DNA of 64,000 bases from CAZLPW01 sp964561495 (GCA_964561495.1 CAZLPW010000001.1:124001-188000); one strand, 5' to 3'; positions 1 through 9,765 are shown, counted from the stretch's first letter. Translations and numbers: made by a program. The notes: a model not told the origin generated them from the letters alone.

Positions 1-1
1 T

Positions 2-1075
2 CTAGATCGATCTTTTGAAGGGAGCATGTCAATGTTAGGTAGAGACATACTTTATATATCTCGCTATGAATGGTTTGGGGATTTAGAATGGTGGGAAGTC
101 CGAAACAGACCAAGGATGAAGACTGATTATGTAAATAAAATAAAGAATATATCTCGCTATGCATTGGCTGTCGCTCCAGTTATGCAGAGGGGCGCTGAGC
201 TTTCATTAAAAGAAAATAATATTCGCACTGAAATTTTTGGAACCAATATAGACTATATGAAAACTATTAGCGCAGAGATAGAAGAGGGTCGTTTTTTTTC
301 AAACAGTGATGATCGTAAAGGTAGAAGAGTTACAGTAATAGGACATGGAATTAAGGATGCCTTTTTTAAAGGAAGAAATCCAATCGGTGAAGATATTAAG
401 ATTGATGGAGAAAAATTTAGAATAGTTGGAGTCCTTGAAAAACAGGGAAAGTTTCTAGGTTTGTTTAGTGTCGATAATCAAGCAATTATTCCTCAGGGTG
501 CATATATGCGTCTTTTTTCCAGAAGAGGCTGGACAAGATTAAGTGTAAAAGTACCAGAACAAAAGCTTGAAGAGGCAAAAGATGAAATTTATTCTATTAT
601 GAGACAAATACGGGGTCTAAAACCCAGTGAAAAGGATGATTTTGCGATTAACCAAACTAAAGCATTCGAAAAGCAATATAATTCGATAAAGATCGCTATT
701 GCAGGGACTGGATTTTTTATTACAATGTTGTCTCTTGTGGTTGGTGGTATAGGTATTATGAATATTATGTTTGTTTCTGTTAAGGAAAGAACGCGTGAGA
801 TTGGTGTTCGAAAAGCAATTGGTGCTACCAAGAATATGATTTTAAGTCAGTTTTTGATGGAGGCAATCACAATATGTTTGGTTGCGGGAATTATTGGGTT
901 GGTGTTTGCATATATAACAAGCTTAATTATAAATAATTTTTTTCCATCAACCATGCCTCTAGGTTTATCAATTTTATCGGTTTTAATGAGTATAGTTGTT
1001 GGCGTTGTTTCTGGAATAATTCCATCCTACAAAGCAGCGAATCTTGATCCGATAGATTCGCTTCGATATGAGTGA
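2..1075 (+). CDS. MacB-type ABC transporter permease, 5'-truncated by window edge
   Basis: Inner-membrane permease subunit of a MacB/LolE-like ABC exporter. The frame stays open upstream of the first ATG (position 26) to the window edge. Compared with the next gene it lacks the N-terminal membrane helix and its flank, so the true start lies outside the window. The visible part is the periplasmic MacB core followed by the FtsX domain with three membrane segments at the C-terminus (motif GGIGIMNIMFVSVKERTREI, then VRKAIGAT). It ends in the family's usual ending, LDPIDSLRYE. The next permease starts 3 bases after the stop, so the two are co-transcribed and probably form a heterodimer. The ATPase subunit is probably upstream, outside the window. 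The substrate cannot be inferred. Confidence 0.85.
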   Translation, partial: LDRSFEGSMSMLGRDILYISRYEWFGDLEWWEVRNRPRMKTDYVNKIKNISRYALAVAPVMQRGAELSLKENNIRTEIFGTNIDYMKTISAEIEEGRFFSNSDDRKGRRVTVIGHGIKDAFFKGRNPIGEDIKIDGEKFRIVGVLEKQGKFLGLFSVDNQAIIPQGAYMRLFSRRGWTRLSVKVPEQKLEEAKDEIYSIMRQIRGLKPSEKDDFAINQTKAFEKQYNSIKIAIAGTGFFITMLSLVVGGIGIMNIMFVSVKERTREIGVRKAIGATKNMILSQFLMEAITICLVAGIIGLVFAYITSLIINNFFPSTMPLGLSILSVLMSIVVGVVSGIIPSYKAANLDPIDSLRYE

Positions 1076-1078
1076 TAA

Positions 1079-2326
1079 ATGAAAGGTCGGAGCACAAAAA
1101 ATATTTTTAAGGAAAGTTTTCGGATGGCAGTGGATTCTATAAAGCAGAATAAATTAAGATCAATATTAACCTTGCTTGGAATTAGCATAGGTGTTTTTTC
1201 AGTTATCGGTGTTATGACGGCAATTGGGACTCTTGAATCATCAATTAACTCAGGTTTAAATGTTTTTGGTGTAAATACCTTTTCAATCCAAAAATGGCCT
1301 GAAATAATGATGGGGGATGATTGGAAAAAATATCGGAATCGTAAGGATATTGATTACAGAGAGTTCAAAGAATTTAAATCAAGAGCCAAGCTCCCTTTAT
1401 TGATCAGTGTGGGAGCAGGTGGTTCAATCCGGAATATTAAATACAAGGATAAAGTTGTAAAACAATCGGTAGAATTATATGGTGCCGATGAAGGAACTGT
1501 TAGAACCTTAAATACTACCCTGGCAGATGGGAGGAATTTTTCTGTAGATGATGTCCAATATTCACGGAATGTTTGTGTTTTGGGCATGGATATTGTGGAC
1601 CAATTATTCCCATTTGAAGATCCAATTGGTAAAACTATTAGAATTAAAGGATTAAACTATAGAGTTATTGGAATAACTGAGAGGAAAGGTGAGGCCTTTG
1701 GTGAGAGTAAGGATAATCATGTTGCTATCCCTGTAACAAGTTATTTAGAGCGCTTTTCTAAGCCATGGACAACTTTAAGTATTTTTGTTGAGGCTAAATC
1801 TGAAAATGATTATAGTAAAACAAAAGATGAGGCAATTGGTATTATGCGAGCCGTCAGGAAAGTTCAACCTGGACAGAAAAATGATTTTGAGGTTGTAACA
1901 AATGCTGAAATGATTGATCAATTATCGGGTTTTACTTTTGGTGTAAAATTATTTGCTTTAGGAATTAGTTTTATTGCGTTATTGGTTGCTGGTATTGGTA
2001 TAATGAATATTATGTTGGTCTCAGTAACTGAAAGAATAAAAGAGATTGGTATAAGAAAAGCAATTGGAGCCACTAAAAGCGATATCCTAGTTCAGTTTTT
2101 AATGGAAGCAGTTTTTTTAAGTGAGTTTGGAGGTGTTTTTGGTATTATTCTGGGTATTGTGGGAGGAAATGTAGTGGCATTAATTTTTAATATACCTGCT
2201 GTAATACCATTTGACTGGGCATTAATTGGTTTACTTGTATGCTCTATTATTGGTATTGGTTTTGGCAGTTATCCAGCTTGGAAAGCCGCTCAGTTAGATC
2301 CCATTGAATCATTAAGATTTGAATAA
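1079..2326 (+). CDS. MacB-type ABC transporter permease
   Basis: Full-length (415 residues) permease of the MacB/FtsX family. One membrane helix lies near residues 25-50 (KLRSILTLLGISIGVFSVIG), followed by a periplasmic MacB core domain to about residue 280. Three C-terminal helices carry GIGIMNIMLVSVTERIKEIG and IRKAIGATKSDI. It is a paralogue of the preceding truncated gene and ends in LDPIESLRFE, the same tail. The start follows the stop of its partner by 3 bases, suggesting translational coupling. It probably forms the second half of a heterodimeric exporter or lipoprotein/peptide mechanotransmission complex. The exact substrate is unknown. Confidence 0.88.
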   Translation: MKGRSTKNIFKESFRMAVDSIKQNKLRSILTLLGISIGVFSVIGVMTAIGTLESSINSGLNVFGVNTFSIQKWPEIMMGDDWKKYRNRKDIDYREFKEFKSRAKLPLLISVGAGGSIRNIKYKDKVVKQSVELYGADEGTVRTLNTTLADGRNFSVDDVQYSRNVCVLGMDIVDQLFPFEDPIGKTIRIKGLNYRVIGITERKGEAFGESKDNHVAIPVTSYLERFSKPWTTLSIFVEAKSENDYSKTKDEAIGIMRAVRKVQPGQKNDFEVVTNAEMIDQLSGFTFGVKLFALGISFIALLVAGIGIMNIMLVSVTERIKEIGIRKAIGATKSDILVQFLMEAVFLSEFGGVFGIILGIVGGNVVALIFNIPAVIPFDWALIGLLVCSIIGIGFGSYPAWKAAQLDPIESLRFE

Positions 2327-2462
2327 ATTTTCTTTGAATCTCTGTCATGGTAAATTTGCCTTATTCAGATTAGTCCATTCTGTTTGTTAATAGTATAGAT
2401 AATTTGATATTTGTTTAATTAAATAGCTTTTGTAATAGTGTGTTAAAGTATATAGTTGAGTT

Positions 2463-3200
2463 ATGGTAATTGGCGTAATTCCAGCAAGATTAAACTCCTC
2501 AAGGTTTCCTAAAAAAATCTTGGCTGATTTAGGAGGAAAACCAATGATAGTCTATGTTGCTGAACAAGCATCTAAGGCAAAAAAATTAGACAAAGTAGTC
2601 ATTGCCATTGATGATAAGGAAACTCAAAAAGCCCTTGAAGGATTTGATTATAATTTTGTAATGACTTCGAAAAATCACCAATCAGGAACTGATAGGGTTT
2701 CTGAGGTGGTTAAAAAAGAATCTGAAGCTGAAATTATAATCAATATTCAAGGAGACGAACCGCTTATTGATCCAGATTTAATAGATGGTCTAGTTAATCT
2801 TTTTAAAGATAATGAAGTAGAGATGGGCACTATTATTAGTCGTAAAATTACTGTATCCGAACTTCTAGATAAAAATATAGTTAAAGCAATATTAGATGAG
2901 AAACAAAACATCAAAGATTTTAAACGGAATGTCTATGATATTGAAATTGGCGCTGTTTATCGACATATTGGAATATATGCTTATACCAGAGATGTTCTTT
3001 TTAAATTCCAGTCCTTTCTACCATCTGAACGTGAAATTGAAAAGTCACTTGAACAATTACGTGCGTTAGATAATGGAATAAAAATACGTGGGCTAATAAC
3101 TAATTGTGATCAAATTGCAGTTGATACTATAGAGGACTTTAATAGAGTAAAAGATAGAATGGGTATTAGTGAAAACCTAATTAATAAAGATGAAAAATAA
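2463..3200 (+). CDS. kdsB: 3-deoxy-manno-octulosonate cytidylyltransferase (CMP-KDO synthetase)
   Basis: Activates KDO with CTP to give CMP-KDO for lipid A inner-core assembly in the cytoplasm. 245 residues, the usual length. The N-terminal nucleotide-binding signature is IPARLNSSRFPKKILADLGG, and the mid-protein NIQGDEPLI carries the metal-binding aspartate typical of the family. The C-terminus has FLPSEREIEKSLEQLRALDN and a conserved AVDTIEDF. It opens a long co-directional block; pyrG, which makes its CTP substrate, overlaps its 3' end by 11 bases. The 136-base upstream gap has no promoter I can call with confidence. Confidence 0.95.
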   Translation: MVIGVIPARLNSSRFPKKILADLGGKPMIVYVAEQASKAKKLDKVVIAIDDKETQKALEGFDYNFVMTSKNHQSGTDRVSEVVKKESEAEIIINIQGDEPLIDPDLIDGLVNLFKDNEVEMGTIISRKITVSELLDKNIVKAILDEKQNIKDFKRNVYDIEIGAVYRHIGIYAYTRDVLFKFQSFLPSEREIEKSLEQLRALDNGIKIRGLITNCDQIAVDTIEDFNRVKDRMGISENLINKDEK

Positions 3201-4806
3201 TAGACAGACCAAATATATTTTTGTTTTAGGCGGAGTGATGTCTGGACTTGGTAAGGGTATAGCAGCTTCATCTGTTGGTTATTTATTAAAAAGTGCTGGT
3301 TTAAAGGTTACGATTCTTAAGTTAGATCCATATCTTAATGTCGATCCAGGCACAATGAATCCATACCAGCATGGTGAAGTTTTTGTTTTGGATGATGGCT
3401 CTGAAACAGACTTGGATCTTGGGCACTATGAACGTTTTATAGATGTGGATATGAATAAAAACAATAATGCGACTGCTGGGCAAATTTATAGTACTGTTTT
3501 AGAAAAGGAACGGCAAGGTGAATATTTAGGAGATACAGTTCAAGTTATCCCTCATATAACTGATGAAATCATTCGCAAAATAAAGCTAGTAAATAAGTCA
3601 AATAAATATGAATTAGTAATATGTGAAGTTGGAGGGACAGTAGGAGATATTGAAAGTCTTCCATTCATGGAAGCAATAAGACAATTATCGTTAGAGGTCG
3701 GTTATGAAAATCATATGATAATTCATGTTACACTGTTGCCATATGTTAAAGCAAGTGGTGAGTTGAAGTCTAAACCAACCCAGCATTCAGTTATGAAATT
3801 GAGGGAGATTGGATTATCGCCAGATATTATTTTTTGTAGATCTGAACATCACATTGACCAATCTGTTAAAGATAAAATTGCTCTATTTTGTAATGTTCTT
3901 CCCAGCCATGTTATAGAAGGCATAGATGTGCCTAGCATTTATGAAGTGCCTTTGGTTATGCATTATCAAAATGCTGGTCATATAATTAGTGATCGCCTCC
4001 GCATAAATAAAAAACCTAATTTAAAACACCTAAAGCATTTTATTGATAGATATAAGAATCCAAATAAAATTGTTACGATTGCCATGTGTGGCAAGTATAC
4101 TGAGCTTATCGATTCCTATAAAAGTGTTATGGAGGCTTTTGTGCATTCAGGAGTTGAAAACAATTCTAGGGTAGAGGTCAAATGGATCCAAACTCAAAAA
4201 ATAATTAATGAAAAAACCGCTAGATCAAATTTTGAAGGTGTTGATGGAATTTTGCTTTTACCTGGATTTGGATCTCGTGGAGGTGAAGGGAAAATCCTAT
4301 CAGCAAAGTATGCAAGAGAGAATAAAATTCCATTTTTAGGTATTTGCCTGGGACTACAGTGTGCGGTAATTGATTTTGCTCGGAATATTTGCGGAATGAA
4401 AGATGCAAACTCTACTGAATTTGATTCAAAAACTCCATACCCTGTTATAGACTTAATGGAGTCTCAACGAGCAATTAAAATTAAAGGTGGGACAATGAGA
4501 CTTGGTGCATATGATTGCCAAATACAGGTGGGGACAAAGGCATATGCATCTTATAGAAAAAAGGAAGTTACAGAAAGGCATCGCCATCGTTACGAGGTGA
4601 ACAATAGATATAGGAAGAAATTAGAAAAAAATGGACTTGTTTTTTCTGGTATTAATGAACGCTTAGGAGTGGTCGAAACAATTGAATTACCGAATCATCC
4701 GTGGTATGTCGCTAGTCAGTTTCATCCTGAGTTAAAAAGTAGAGTCAATAAAGCCCATCCACTTTTTAGGGATTTTATAAAAGCTGCGGTAAAACAAAAA
4801 TCATGA
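3190..4806 (+). CDS. pyrG: CTP synthase
   Basis: Converts UTP to CTP using glutamine and ATP. 538 residues. The N-terminal amidoligase domain begins with KYIFVLGGVMSGLGKG and contains the substrate loop LDPYLNVDPGTMNPYQHGEV. The C-terminal class I glutamine amidotransferase domain carries the nucleophile elbow GICLGLQCA (about residue 385) and the FHPE histidine/glutamate pair near the end. Its start overlaps kdsB and its stop overlaps the kdsA start (ATGA), so expression is coupled to KDO synthesis. CTP is used directly by KdsB, which makes biochemical sense of the order kdsB-pyrG-kdsA. Confidence 0.97.
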   Translation: MKNNRQTKYIFVLGGVMSGLGKGIAASSVGYLLKSAGLKVTILKLDPYLNVDPGTMNPYQHGEVFVLDDGSETDLDLGHYERFIDVDMNKNNNATAGQIYSTVLEKERQGEYLGDTVQVIPHITDEIIRKIKLVNKSNKYELVICEVGGTVGDIESLPFMEAIRQLSLEVGYENHMIIHVTLLPYVKASGELKSKPTQHSVMKLREIGLSPDIIFCRSEHHIDQSVKDKIALFCNVLPSHVIEGIDVPSIYEVPLVMHYQNAGHIISDRLRINKKPNLKHLKHFIDRYKNPNKIVTIAMCGKYTELIDSYKSVMEAFVHSGVENNSRVEVKWIQTQKIINEKTARSNFEGVDGILLLPGFGSRGGEGKILSAKYARENKIPFLGICLGLQCAVIDFARNICGMKDANSTEFDSKTPYPVIDLMESQRAIKIKGGTMRLGAYDCQIQVGTKAYASYRKKEVTERHRHRYEVNNRYRKKLEKNGLVFSGINERLGVVETIELPNHPWYVASQFHPELKSRVNKAHPLFRDFIKAAVKQKS

Positions 4807-5639
4807 AAAAAGTATCTGTTGACTATCACGAGAAATCAGTGTTTAAAAGAACGATTTTTTCAGATGATTATTTTGGTTTGATTCTTGGACCATGTGTAAT
4901 AGAAAGCCGCGACCATGCATTGATGATGGCAAATTCGTTAATTAAGATATCAGATAAAATAGACATGCCATTTATCTTTAAAAGTTCTTTTGATAAAGCA
5001 AACCGAACTTCGATAAACTCCTTTCGAGGTCCTGGTTTAGATGAGGGCCTGTCTATTCTTTCGGAAATAAAAACCGAAACTGGTTTACCTATTCTTACAG
5101 ATATACATGATATTTCGCAGGCTGGACCTGTTGGTAATGTTGTGGATGTGATACAAATTCCAGCCTTTTTATGCAGGCAGACAGATCTTTTAATCGCAGC
5201 GGCAAATACTGGTAAAACTATAAATATAAAAAAAGGTCAATTTCTTGCACCTTGGGATATGAAACATGTTGTTAATAAGCTTAAAGAAATGAATTTTGAT
5301 AATATTTTATTAACTGATCGTGGTTCTCAATTTGGATATAATAACCTTGTATCAGATATGCGTTCAATACCTATTATGCAAGAACTAGGTTTTCCAGTAG
5401 TTTTTGATGCTACTCATAGTGCTCAGCTTCCAGGTGGGAATGATAGTTTTACGGGTGGGATGAGATCGATGATACCTACACTAGCAAAATCAGCGGTTGC
5501 TGCTGGTTGCAATGGTTTATTTATGGAGGTTCATAATAGTGTAGAAACAGCCAAGTCAGATTCTTCAACTCAATGGCCTTTAGATAGATTAGAATCATTA
5601 TTAATACAGATAAAAAAAATTATAGAGGTGTTAAAATGA
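4803..5639 (+). CDS. kdsA: 3-deoxy-8-phosphooctulonate synthase
   Basis: Condenses phosphoenolpyruvate with arabinose 5-phosphate to KDO 8-phosphate. 278 residues, typical for the DAHP/KDOPS family TIM barrel. Recognisable motifs are LGPCVIESRDHA near the N-terminus, FKSSFDKANRTS for PEP binding, LTDRGSQFGYNNL, and FDATHSAQLPGG near residue 205. The start overlaps the pyrG stop by 4 bases and the stop overlaps the kdsC start. No arabinose 5-phosphate isomerase (kdsD) lies in the block, so that step must be encoded elsewhere. Confidence 0.96.
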   Translation: MKKVSVDYHEKSVFKRTIFSDDYFGLILGPCVIESRDHALMMANSLIKISDKIDMPFIFKSSFDKANRTSINSFRGPGLDEGLSILSEIKTETGLPILTDIHDISQAGPVGNVVDVIQIPAFLCRQTDLLIAAANTGKTINIKKGQFLAPWDMKHVVNKLKEMNFDNILLTDRGSQFGYNNLVSDMRSIPIMQELGFPVVFDATHSAQLPGGNDSFTGGMRSMIPTLAKSAVAAGCNGLFMEVHNSVETAKSDSSTQWPLDRLESLLIQIKKIIEVLK

Positions 5640-6166
5640 ATTTTCTAGCAACTGATATAAAACTTTTAATAACTGATGTGGATGGAGTATTAACAGATGG
5701 CGGAATTTTTATTGGTCCTGATGGGATTGAATTCAAAAGGTTTTCTGTTTTTGATGGTGTTGGTGTTGCTATTGCAAAGGCAGCTGGTCTAAAGATAGCT
5801 TTTATTTCTGCAAGATATTCTGCTGCTACTGAGTCTAGAGCAAAAGAATTAAAAATTGATGAAATATATAATGGGAGCTTAAACAAGCTCCCTGTTTATG
5901 ATGAATTAAAAACCAAGTATAATTTATCTGACAACAATATTGCATATATAGGCGATGATCTAATTGATTTGGCTGTAATGAAAAAAGTAGCTTGCCCAAT
6001 TGCAGTAAACAATGCAATAGACGCGGTTAAAGAAGTTTCAATATTTATAACAAAATCTTCAGGTGGTGAAGGCGCTTTTCGAGATGCTGTAGAGTGGATT
6101 GTTAGTCAACAAGGTCGCATGAAAGAAGTCTTAAAAAAAATGGAGGATCATGTTTTATCGAGCTGA
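5636..6166 (+). CDS. kdsC: KDO 8-phosphate phosphatase (HAD family, KdsC type)
   Basis: Removes phosphate from KDO 8-phosphate, completing KDO synthesis. 176 residues, the size of the capless tetrameric C0-type HAD phosphatases. HAD motif I is DVDGVLTDGG (about residues 14-23), motif II is the ISAR segment, and motif IV is YIGDDLIDLAVM. The start ATGA overlaps the kdsA stop, with a ribosome-binding sequence gaggtg just upstream. The position directly after kdsA supports KdsC rather than a related sugar phosphatase. Confidence 0.93.
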   Translation: MNFLATDIKLLITDVDGVLTDGGIFIGPDGIEFKRFSVFDGVGVAIAKAAGLKIAFISARYSAATESRAKELKIDEIYNGSLNKLPVYDELKTKYNLSDNNIAYIGDDLIDLAVMKKVACPIAVNNAIDAVKEVSIFITKSSGGEGAFRDAVEWIVSQQGRMKEVLKKMEDHVLSS

Positions 6167-6169
6167 ATT

Positions 6170-6700
6170 ATGCGATATGTAATAATTGTTATGACATTTT
6201 TTTTTACACACTGTAATAGCACAGATGAAATCACATCAAATTCTAGATTGGGAAAACCAGATCAAGAAAGTTGGGGTGTCACTATTTTGTTAACGGATGA
6301 GGGTTTAATCAAAGCAAAAATAAGATCAGGACATTTAGAAAAATATAAAGAGAGAGAATTTATCTTATTAGATAGTAGCGTGACTGTAGATTTTTTTGAT
6401 GAGAACGAAAACCATACTTCTAGGTTGATATGTAATATTGCAGAGGTGAATGAAAAATCTAATCATATGAAGGCGATAGGAAATGTTTCAGCTATATCTG
6501 ATAGTGGAATTACTCTTTATACAGATACATTGGTTTGGAATTCAAGAGATGAAAAAATGTCTACTAAATGTGAAATAATGCTTACGACCGAACAAAAAGA
6601 CACTTTATATGGTGTGGGGTTTGAATCTGAATCAGATTTAAAAAACTGGATAATATTAAATCCATCAGGCGTTACGACAAGGGAATTAAATGAGGGATAA
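6170..6700 (+). CDS. lptC: LPS export periplasmic protein LptC
   Basis: Single-span bitopic component of the Lpt bridge that receives LPS from the LptBFG extractor. 176 residues. The N-terminal hydrophobic segment MRYVIIVMTFFFTHC ends in a cysteine, so it may be made as a lipoprotein as in some Bacteroidota. The remainder fits the LptC/OstA-like beta-jellyroll (GLIKAKIRSGHLEKY, ITLYTDTLVWN, and GVGFESESDLKNW near the end). It lies 3 bases after kdsC and overlaps lptB by 11 bases. An lptA gene, usually found between lptC and lptB, is absent. Confidence 0.85.
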   Translation: MRYVIIVMTFFFTHCNSTDEITSNSRLGKPDQESWGVTILLTDEGLIKAKIRSGHLEKYKEREFILLDSSVTVDFFDENENHTSRLICNIAEVNEKSNHMKAIGNVSAISDSGITLYTDTLVWNSRDEKMSTKCEIMLTTEQKDTLYGVGFESESDLKNWIILNPSGVTTRELNEG

Positions 6701-7430
6701 ACATCAAACATTAAGCGCAATGCGTTTATCTAAAAAATATGGTAGTCGAATGGTTGTTCGTGATGTAGATTTAAATGTAGATAGAGGTGAAATTGTAGGC
6801 TTGCTTGGTCCTAATGGAGCAGGGAAAACAACGTCATTTTATATGATAACGGGGATGATAAAGCCAACGAAGGGCCATGTGTTATTAGACGAAATGGACA
6901 TTACTAATGATGCAATGTATAAAAGAGCAAGAAAAGGGATTGGTTATTTATCACAGGAACCTTCTATTTTCGGGAAATTAACTGTCGAAGATAATTTAAA
7001 ACTAGTACTAGAAATGCGTAAGGAGATTTCAAAAACAGAACAAAATGAAAAAATGGATATAGTCTTAAACGATTTATCTGTTACTCATTTAAAAAAAAAT
7101 AAAGGAAATACTTTGTCAGGAGGGGAAAGACGTAGGGTTGAAATTGCACGCTGTCTTTGTATGGATCCTGATTTTGTCCTTCTTGATGAGCCTTTTGCTG
7201 GAGTTGATCCAATAGCTGTAGAAGAAATTCAGACAATAATATATTCGTTAAAAGAAAAAAATATTGGTGTTTTGATTACCGATCATAATGTTCGTGAAAC
7301 TTTGTCTATTACTGATAGATCTTATTTACTATTTGATGGAAGGATTTTGAAATCAGGTTCATCCGTATTTTTGGCAAATGATGAAGAGGCAAGGCGTTTA
7401 TATCTTGGGGAAAAATTTAAACTAGATTAA
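6690..7430 (+). CDS. lptB: LPS export ABC transporter ATP-binding protein LptB
   Basis: ATPase that drives LPS extraction from the inner membrane. 246 residues. Walker A is GPNGAGKTT (about residue 39), the Q-loop is around YLSQEPSIF, the ABC signature is LSGGERRRVEIARCL, Walker B is FVLLDEPFAGVDP, and the H-loop is ITDHNVRET. The conserved FGKLTVEDNL after the Q-loop is typical of LptB. It overlaps lptC upstream and shares one base with rpoN downstream; the lptB-rpoN order is also found in Proteobacteria. The LptF/LptG permeases are not in this window. Confidence 0.95.
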   Translation: MRDKHQTLSAMRLSKKYGSRMVVRDVDLNVDRGEIVGLLGPNGAGKTTSFYMITGMIKPTKGHVLLDEMDITNDAMYKRARKGIGYLSQEPSIFGKLTVEDNLKLVLEMRKEISKTEQNEKMDIVLNDLSVTHLKKNKGNTLSGGERRRVEIARCLCMDPDFVLLDEPFAGVDPIAVEEIQTIIYSLKEKNIGVLITDHNVRETLSITDRSYLLFDGRILKSGSSVFLANDEEARRLYLGEKFKLD

Positions 7431-8773
7431 TGTCTGTAAAACTTAAGCAAATTCAAGTCCAAAAACAGAAGCTTGCGCCGAAACAAATTATTCAGGCAAA
7501 AATTCTTCAGCTGAACACATTGAATTTGGAACAAGCTATCACAAAGGAGTTGGAAAAAAACATTATGCTTGAACAGGTAGATGTTGAAGATTTACAAGAT
7601 CAAGAGAAGATTGAAGAATCTAATAAAGATATAGATGTTTCTTCTGAGGACATGTTTAGTGATGAGACTACTTATTTTTTACAACAAGAAAAAAAAGAAA
7701 TGCCTCTCCCAGAGCACAAAACATTTTTAGAGGAGGTGATTTCTCAATTAAGAGATACTAAACTAAATGATCACGAAAGAGAAATAGCAGAAGAAATTTT
7801 ATGGAATACTAATGAAAGGGGATATCTAGATACTGATCTGATATTAATTGCTGATCGTATTGATGTTGACTTGGAAGATGTTGAACCTATTCTATATAAA
7901 ATTCAACGTTTAAATCCCAAAGGAATTGGTTCAAGAAATTTAAGAGAGTGTTTATCTATACAATTGGAAGAAGAATCAGATTCTTTATCGTTTAAAATTA
8001 TTGCAGACTACTTTGATGATTTTATGAATAAACGTTATGAAAAAATCCAATCACGTTTAAAATGCACTGAGCAAGAATTACATAATGCAGTAGAGCATAT
8101 TCAACATCTTAATCCAAGACCTGGAGATGGGTTTTTGGATAAATTCCAACCTGTTGTACCAGATGTTATTGTTCGAAAGAATGGGAATTCTTGGGTTATT
8201 ACTGCCAATGATGGGAGTTTACCAGATTTAAGGATAAGTAAAGATTATATTAATTTTAATAATGAAGACACATATGATAAAAATGCGAAAAAGTTTATTC
8301 AAGAAAAATTAAACTCAGCTGAGTGGTTTATTGATGCTATAAAACAACGACAAAAAACCTTAATAAATGTAACCAAGTCTATAATTAATTTTCAGCCTGA
8401 ATGGTTTTATGGAGATATTGATTTCCTTAATCCGTTAAAACTACAAGATGTTGCCGAAAATATTAAGATGGATATCTCAACAATTAGTAGATCTACAAGA
8501 GGAAAATTTGTTGATACTCCGTATGGTATATTTGAGTTAAAATATTTTTTTACAGATTCAATTAAACTTAAAGATGGTAAGAGGCTTGGAACATTTGTAA
8601 TAAAAAAAGCTTTAGAAAAGATAATAAACACAGAGAATAAACGTCACCCTTATAATGATGATATTTTGGTTGAAAAATTGGTAGATGCGGGATATGAACT
8701 CGCAAGAAGAACAGTCGCAAAATATCGTGATCAAATGGGTTTCCCTGTAGCAAGATTAAGAAAAAAAATATAA
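7430..8773 (+). CDS. rpoN: RNA polymerase sigma-54 factor
   Basis: Alternative sigma factor needing an AAA+ activator. 447 residues. Region I is glutamine-rich (LKQIQVQKQKLAPKQIIQAK) with the LxQxxxLxxLELEQ-like stretch, followed by an acidic region II and the core-binding domain. The C-terminal RpoN box is present as ARRTVAKYRDQMGFPVARLR, which contacts the -24 element. Translation begins at the A of the lptB stop. No bacterial enhancer-binding protein is encoded in the window, and I saw no convincing -24/-12 site. Confidence 0.96.
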   Translation: MSVKLKQIQVQKQKLAPKQIIQAKILQLNTLNLEQAITKELEKNIMLEQVDVEDLQDQEKIEESNKDIDVSSEDMFSDETTYFLQQEKKEMPLPEHKTFLEEVISQLRDTKLNDHEREIAEEILWNTNERGYLDTDLILIADRIDVDLEDVEPILYKIQRLNPKGIGSRNLRECLSIQLEEESDSLSFKIIADYFDDFMNKRYEKIQSRLKCTEQELHNAVEHIQHLNPRPGDGFLDKFQPVVPDVIVRKNGNSWVITANDGSLPDLRISKDYINFNNEDTYDKNAKKFIQEKLNSAEWFIDAIKQRQKTLINVTKSIINFQPEWFYGDIDFLNPLKLQDVAENIKMDISTISRSTRGKFVDTPYGIFELKYFFTDSIKLKDGKRLGTFVIKKALEKIINTENKRHPYNDDILVEKLVDAGYELARRTVAKYRDQMGFPVARLRKKI

Positions 8774-8787
8774 TGTAGGAGTGTAAA

Positions 8788-9765
8788 ATGGCTAAACGAA
8801 TAATAATAGGAGATCAAGAATTTGATGTCCCAAATGTATTCCCAAAAAGTGGTTGGTTAATAGCTTTGCTATTAATAGTAGTTTTTGGTGTATGGAGTTC
8901 TTTTTATCGAGTCGAGCTTGAGGAAGTCGGGGTTTTGATGACGCTTGGTAAATATCATGGCGAAGTCGGGTCTGGATTGCATATGAAATTGCCTGCTCCG
9001 TTTCAGACGGTAATAAAAGTTCCAGTAAAACGAGAATTAATGATGGAATTTGGTCAAAGAAGCGATACAAAAAAACAAAATAGACGGATCAACAGATCGG
9101 AATTAGAGGAAGAGTCTTTGATGTTAACGGGAGACTTAAATGTGGCTATGGTTCCTTGGAAAACACAATATCGAATAGGTGATGCATTTAAATTTTTATT
9201 TAAGGTTCGTGATCCTATTGGAACTTTTCGAGATATGAATGAGGCAGTGATGAGAGAAGTTATTGGGGATAGAAGTGTCAATGAGGTTCTAACAACTGGA
9301 AGGCAAGAGATTGCGACCAGTATGGAACAAAAACTTCAAGAAATGTGTGATCAATATGATAATGGAATTAAAATTAATCGTATTTTACTGCAAAAAGTGT
9401 TGCCCCCTAAACCTGTCCAAGATGCTTTCAATGAGGTTAATACGGCGGAACAGGAGAAAGAACGAATGATTAATGAAGCACTTGGTGACTACAATCGGAT
9501 AATACCACGAGCACGAGGCGAAGCAGAACAAACTGTTCAGCAGGCAGAGGGTTATGCTACAGATAGAGTTAACAGAGCAAAAGGGGATGCTTCTTTGTAT
9601 AATGATATACTAAAAGCTTATAAAAAAGCGCCTGAGGTTACCAGACAGAGAATATATTTAGAAACGGTTGCTGATGTATATCCTAATGTAAAACAAAAAA
9701 TCATTTTGGACAAAGATCTTGAAGGTGTATTGCCTTTGCTACCATTAGGAAGGGAGGGGAAATAA
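8788..9765 (+). CDS. hflK: FtsH protease modulator HflK
   Basis: SPFH/prohibitin-domain membrane protein that with HflC forms a cage around the FtsH protease. 325 residues. A short N-terminal cytoplasmic stretch is followed by a membrane helix (LIALLLIVVFGVWSSFY, about residues 25-41), then the SPFH domain (EVGVLMTLGKYHGEVGSGLH) and a long charged helix with NRIIPRARGEAEQTV near the C-terminus. A strong ribosome site, aggag, sits 10 bases before the ATG. It overlaps hflC by one base. An ftsH gene is not in the window. Confidence 0.93.
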   Translation: MAKRIIIGDQEFDVPNVFPKSGWLIALLLIVVFGVWSSFYRVELEEVGVLMTLGKYHGEVGSGLHMKLPAPFQTVIKVPVKRELMMEFGQRSDTKKQNRRINRSELEEESLMLTGDLNVAMVPWKTQYRIGDAFKFLFKVRDPIGTFRDMNEAVMREVIGDRSVNEVLTTGRQEIATSMEQKLQEMCDQYDNGIKINRILLQKVLPPKPVQDAFNEVNTAEQEKERMINEALGDYNRIIPRARGEAEQTVQQAEGYATDRVNRAKGDASLYNDILKAYKKAPEVTRQRIYLETVADVYPNVKQKIILDKDLEGVLPLLPLGREGK

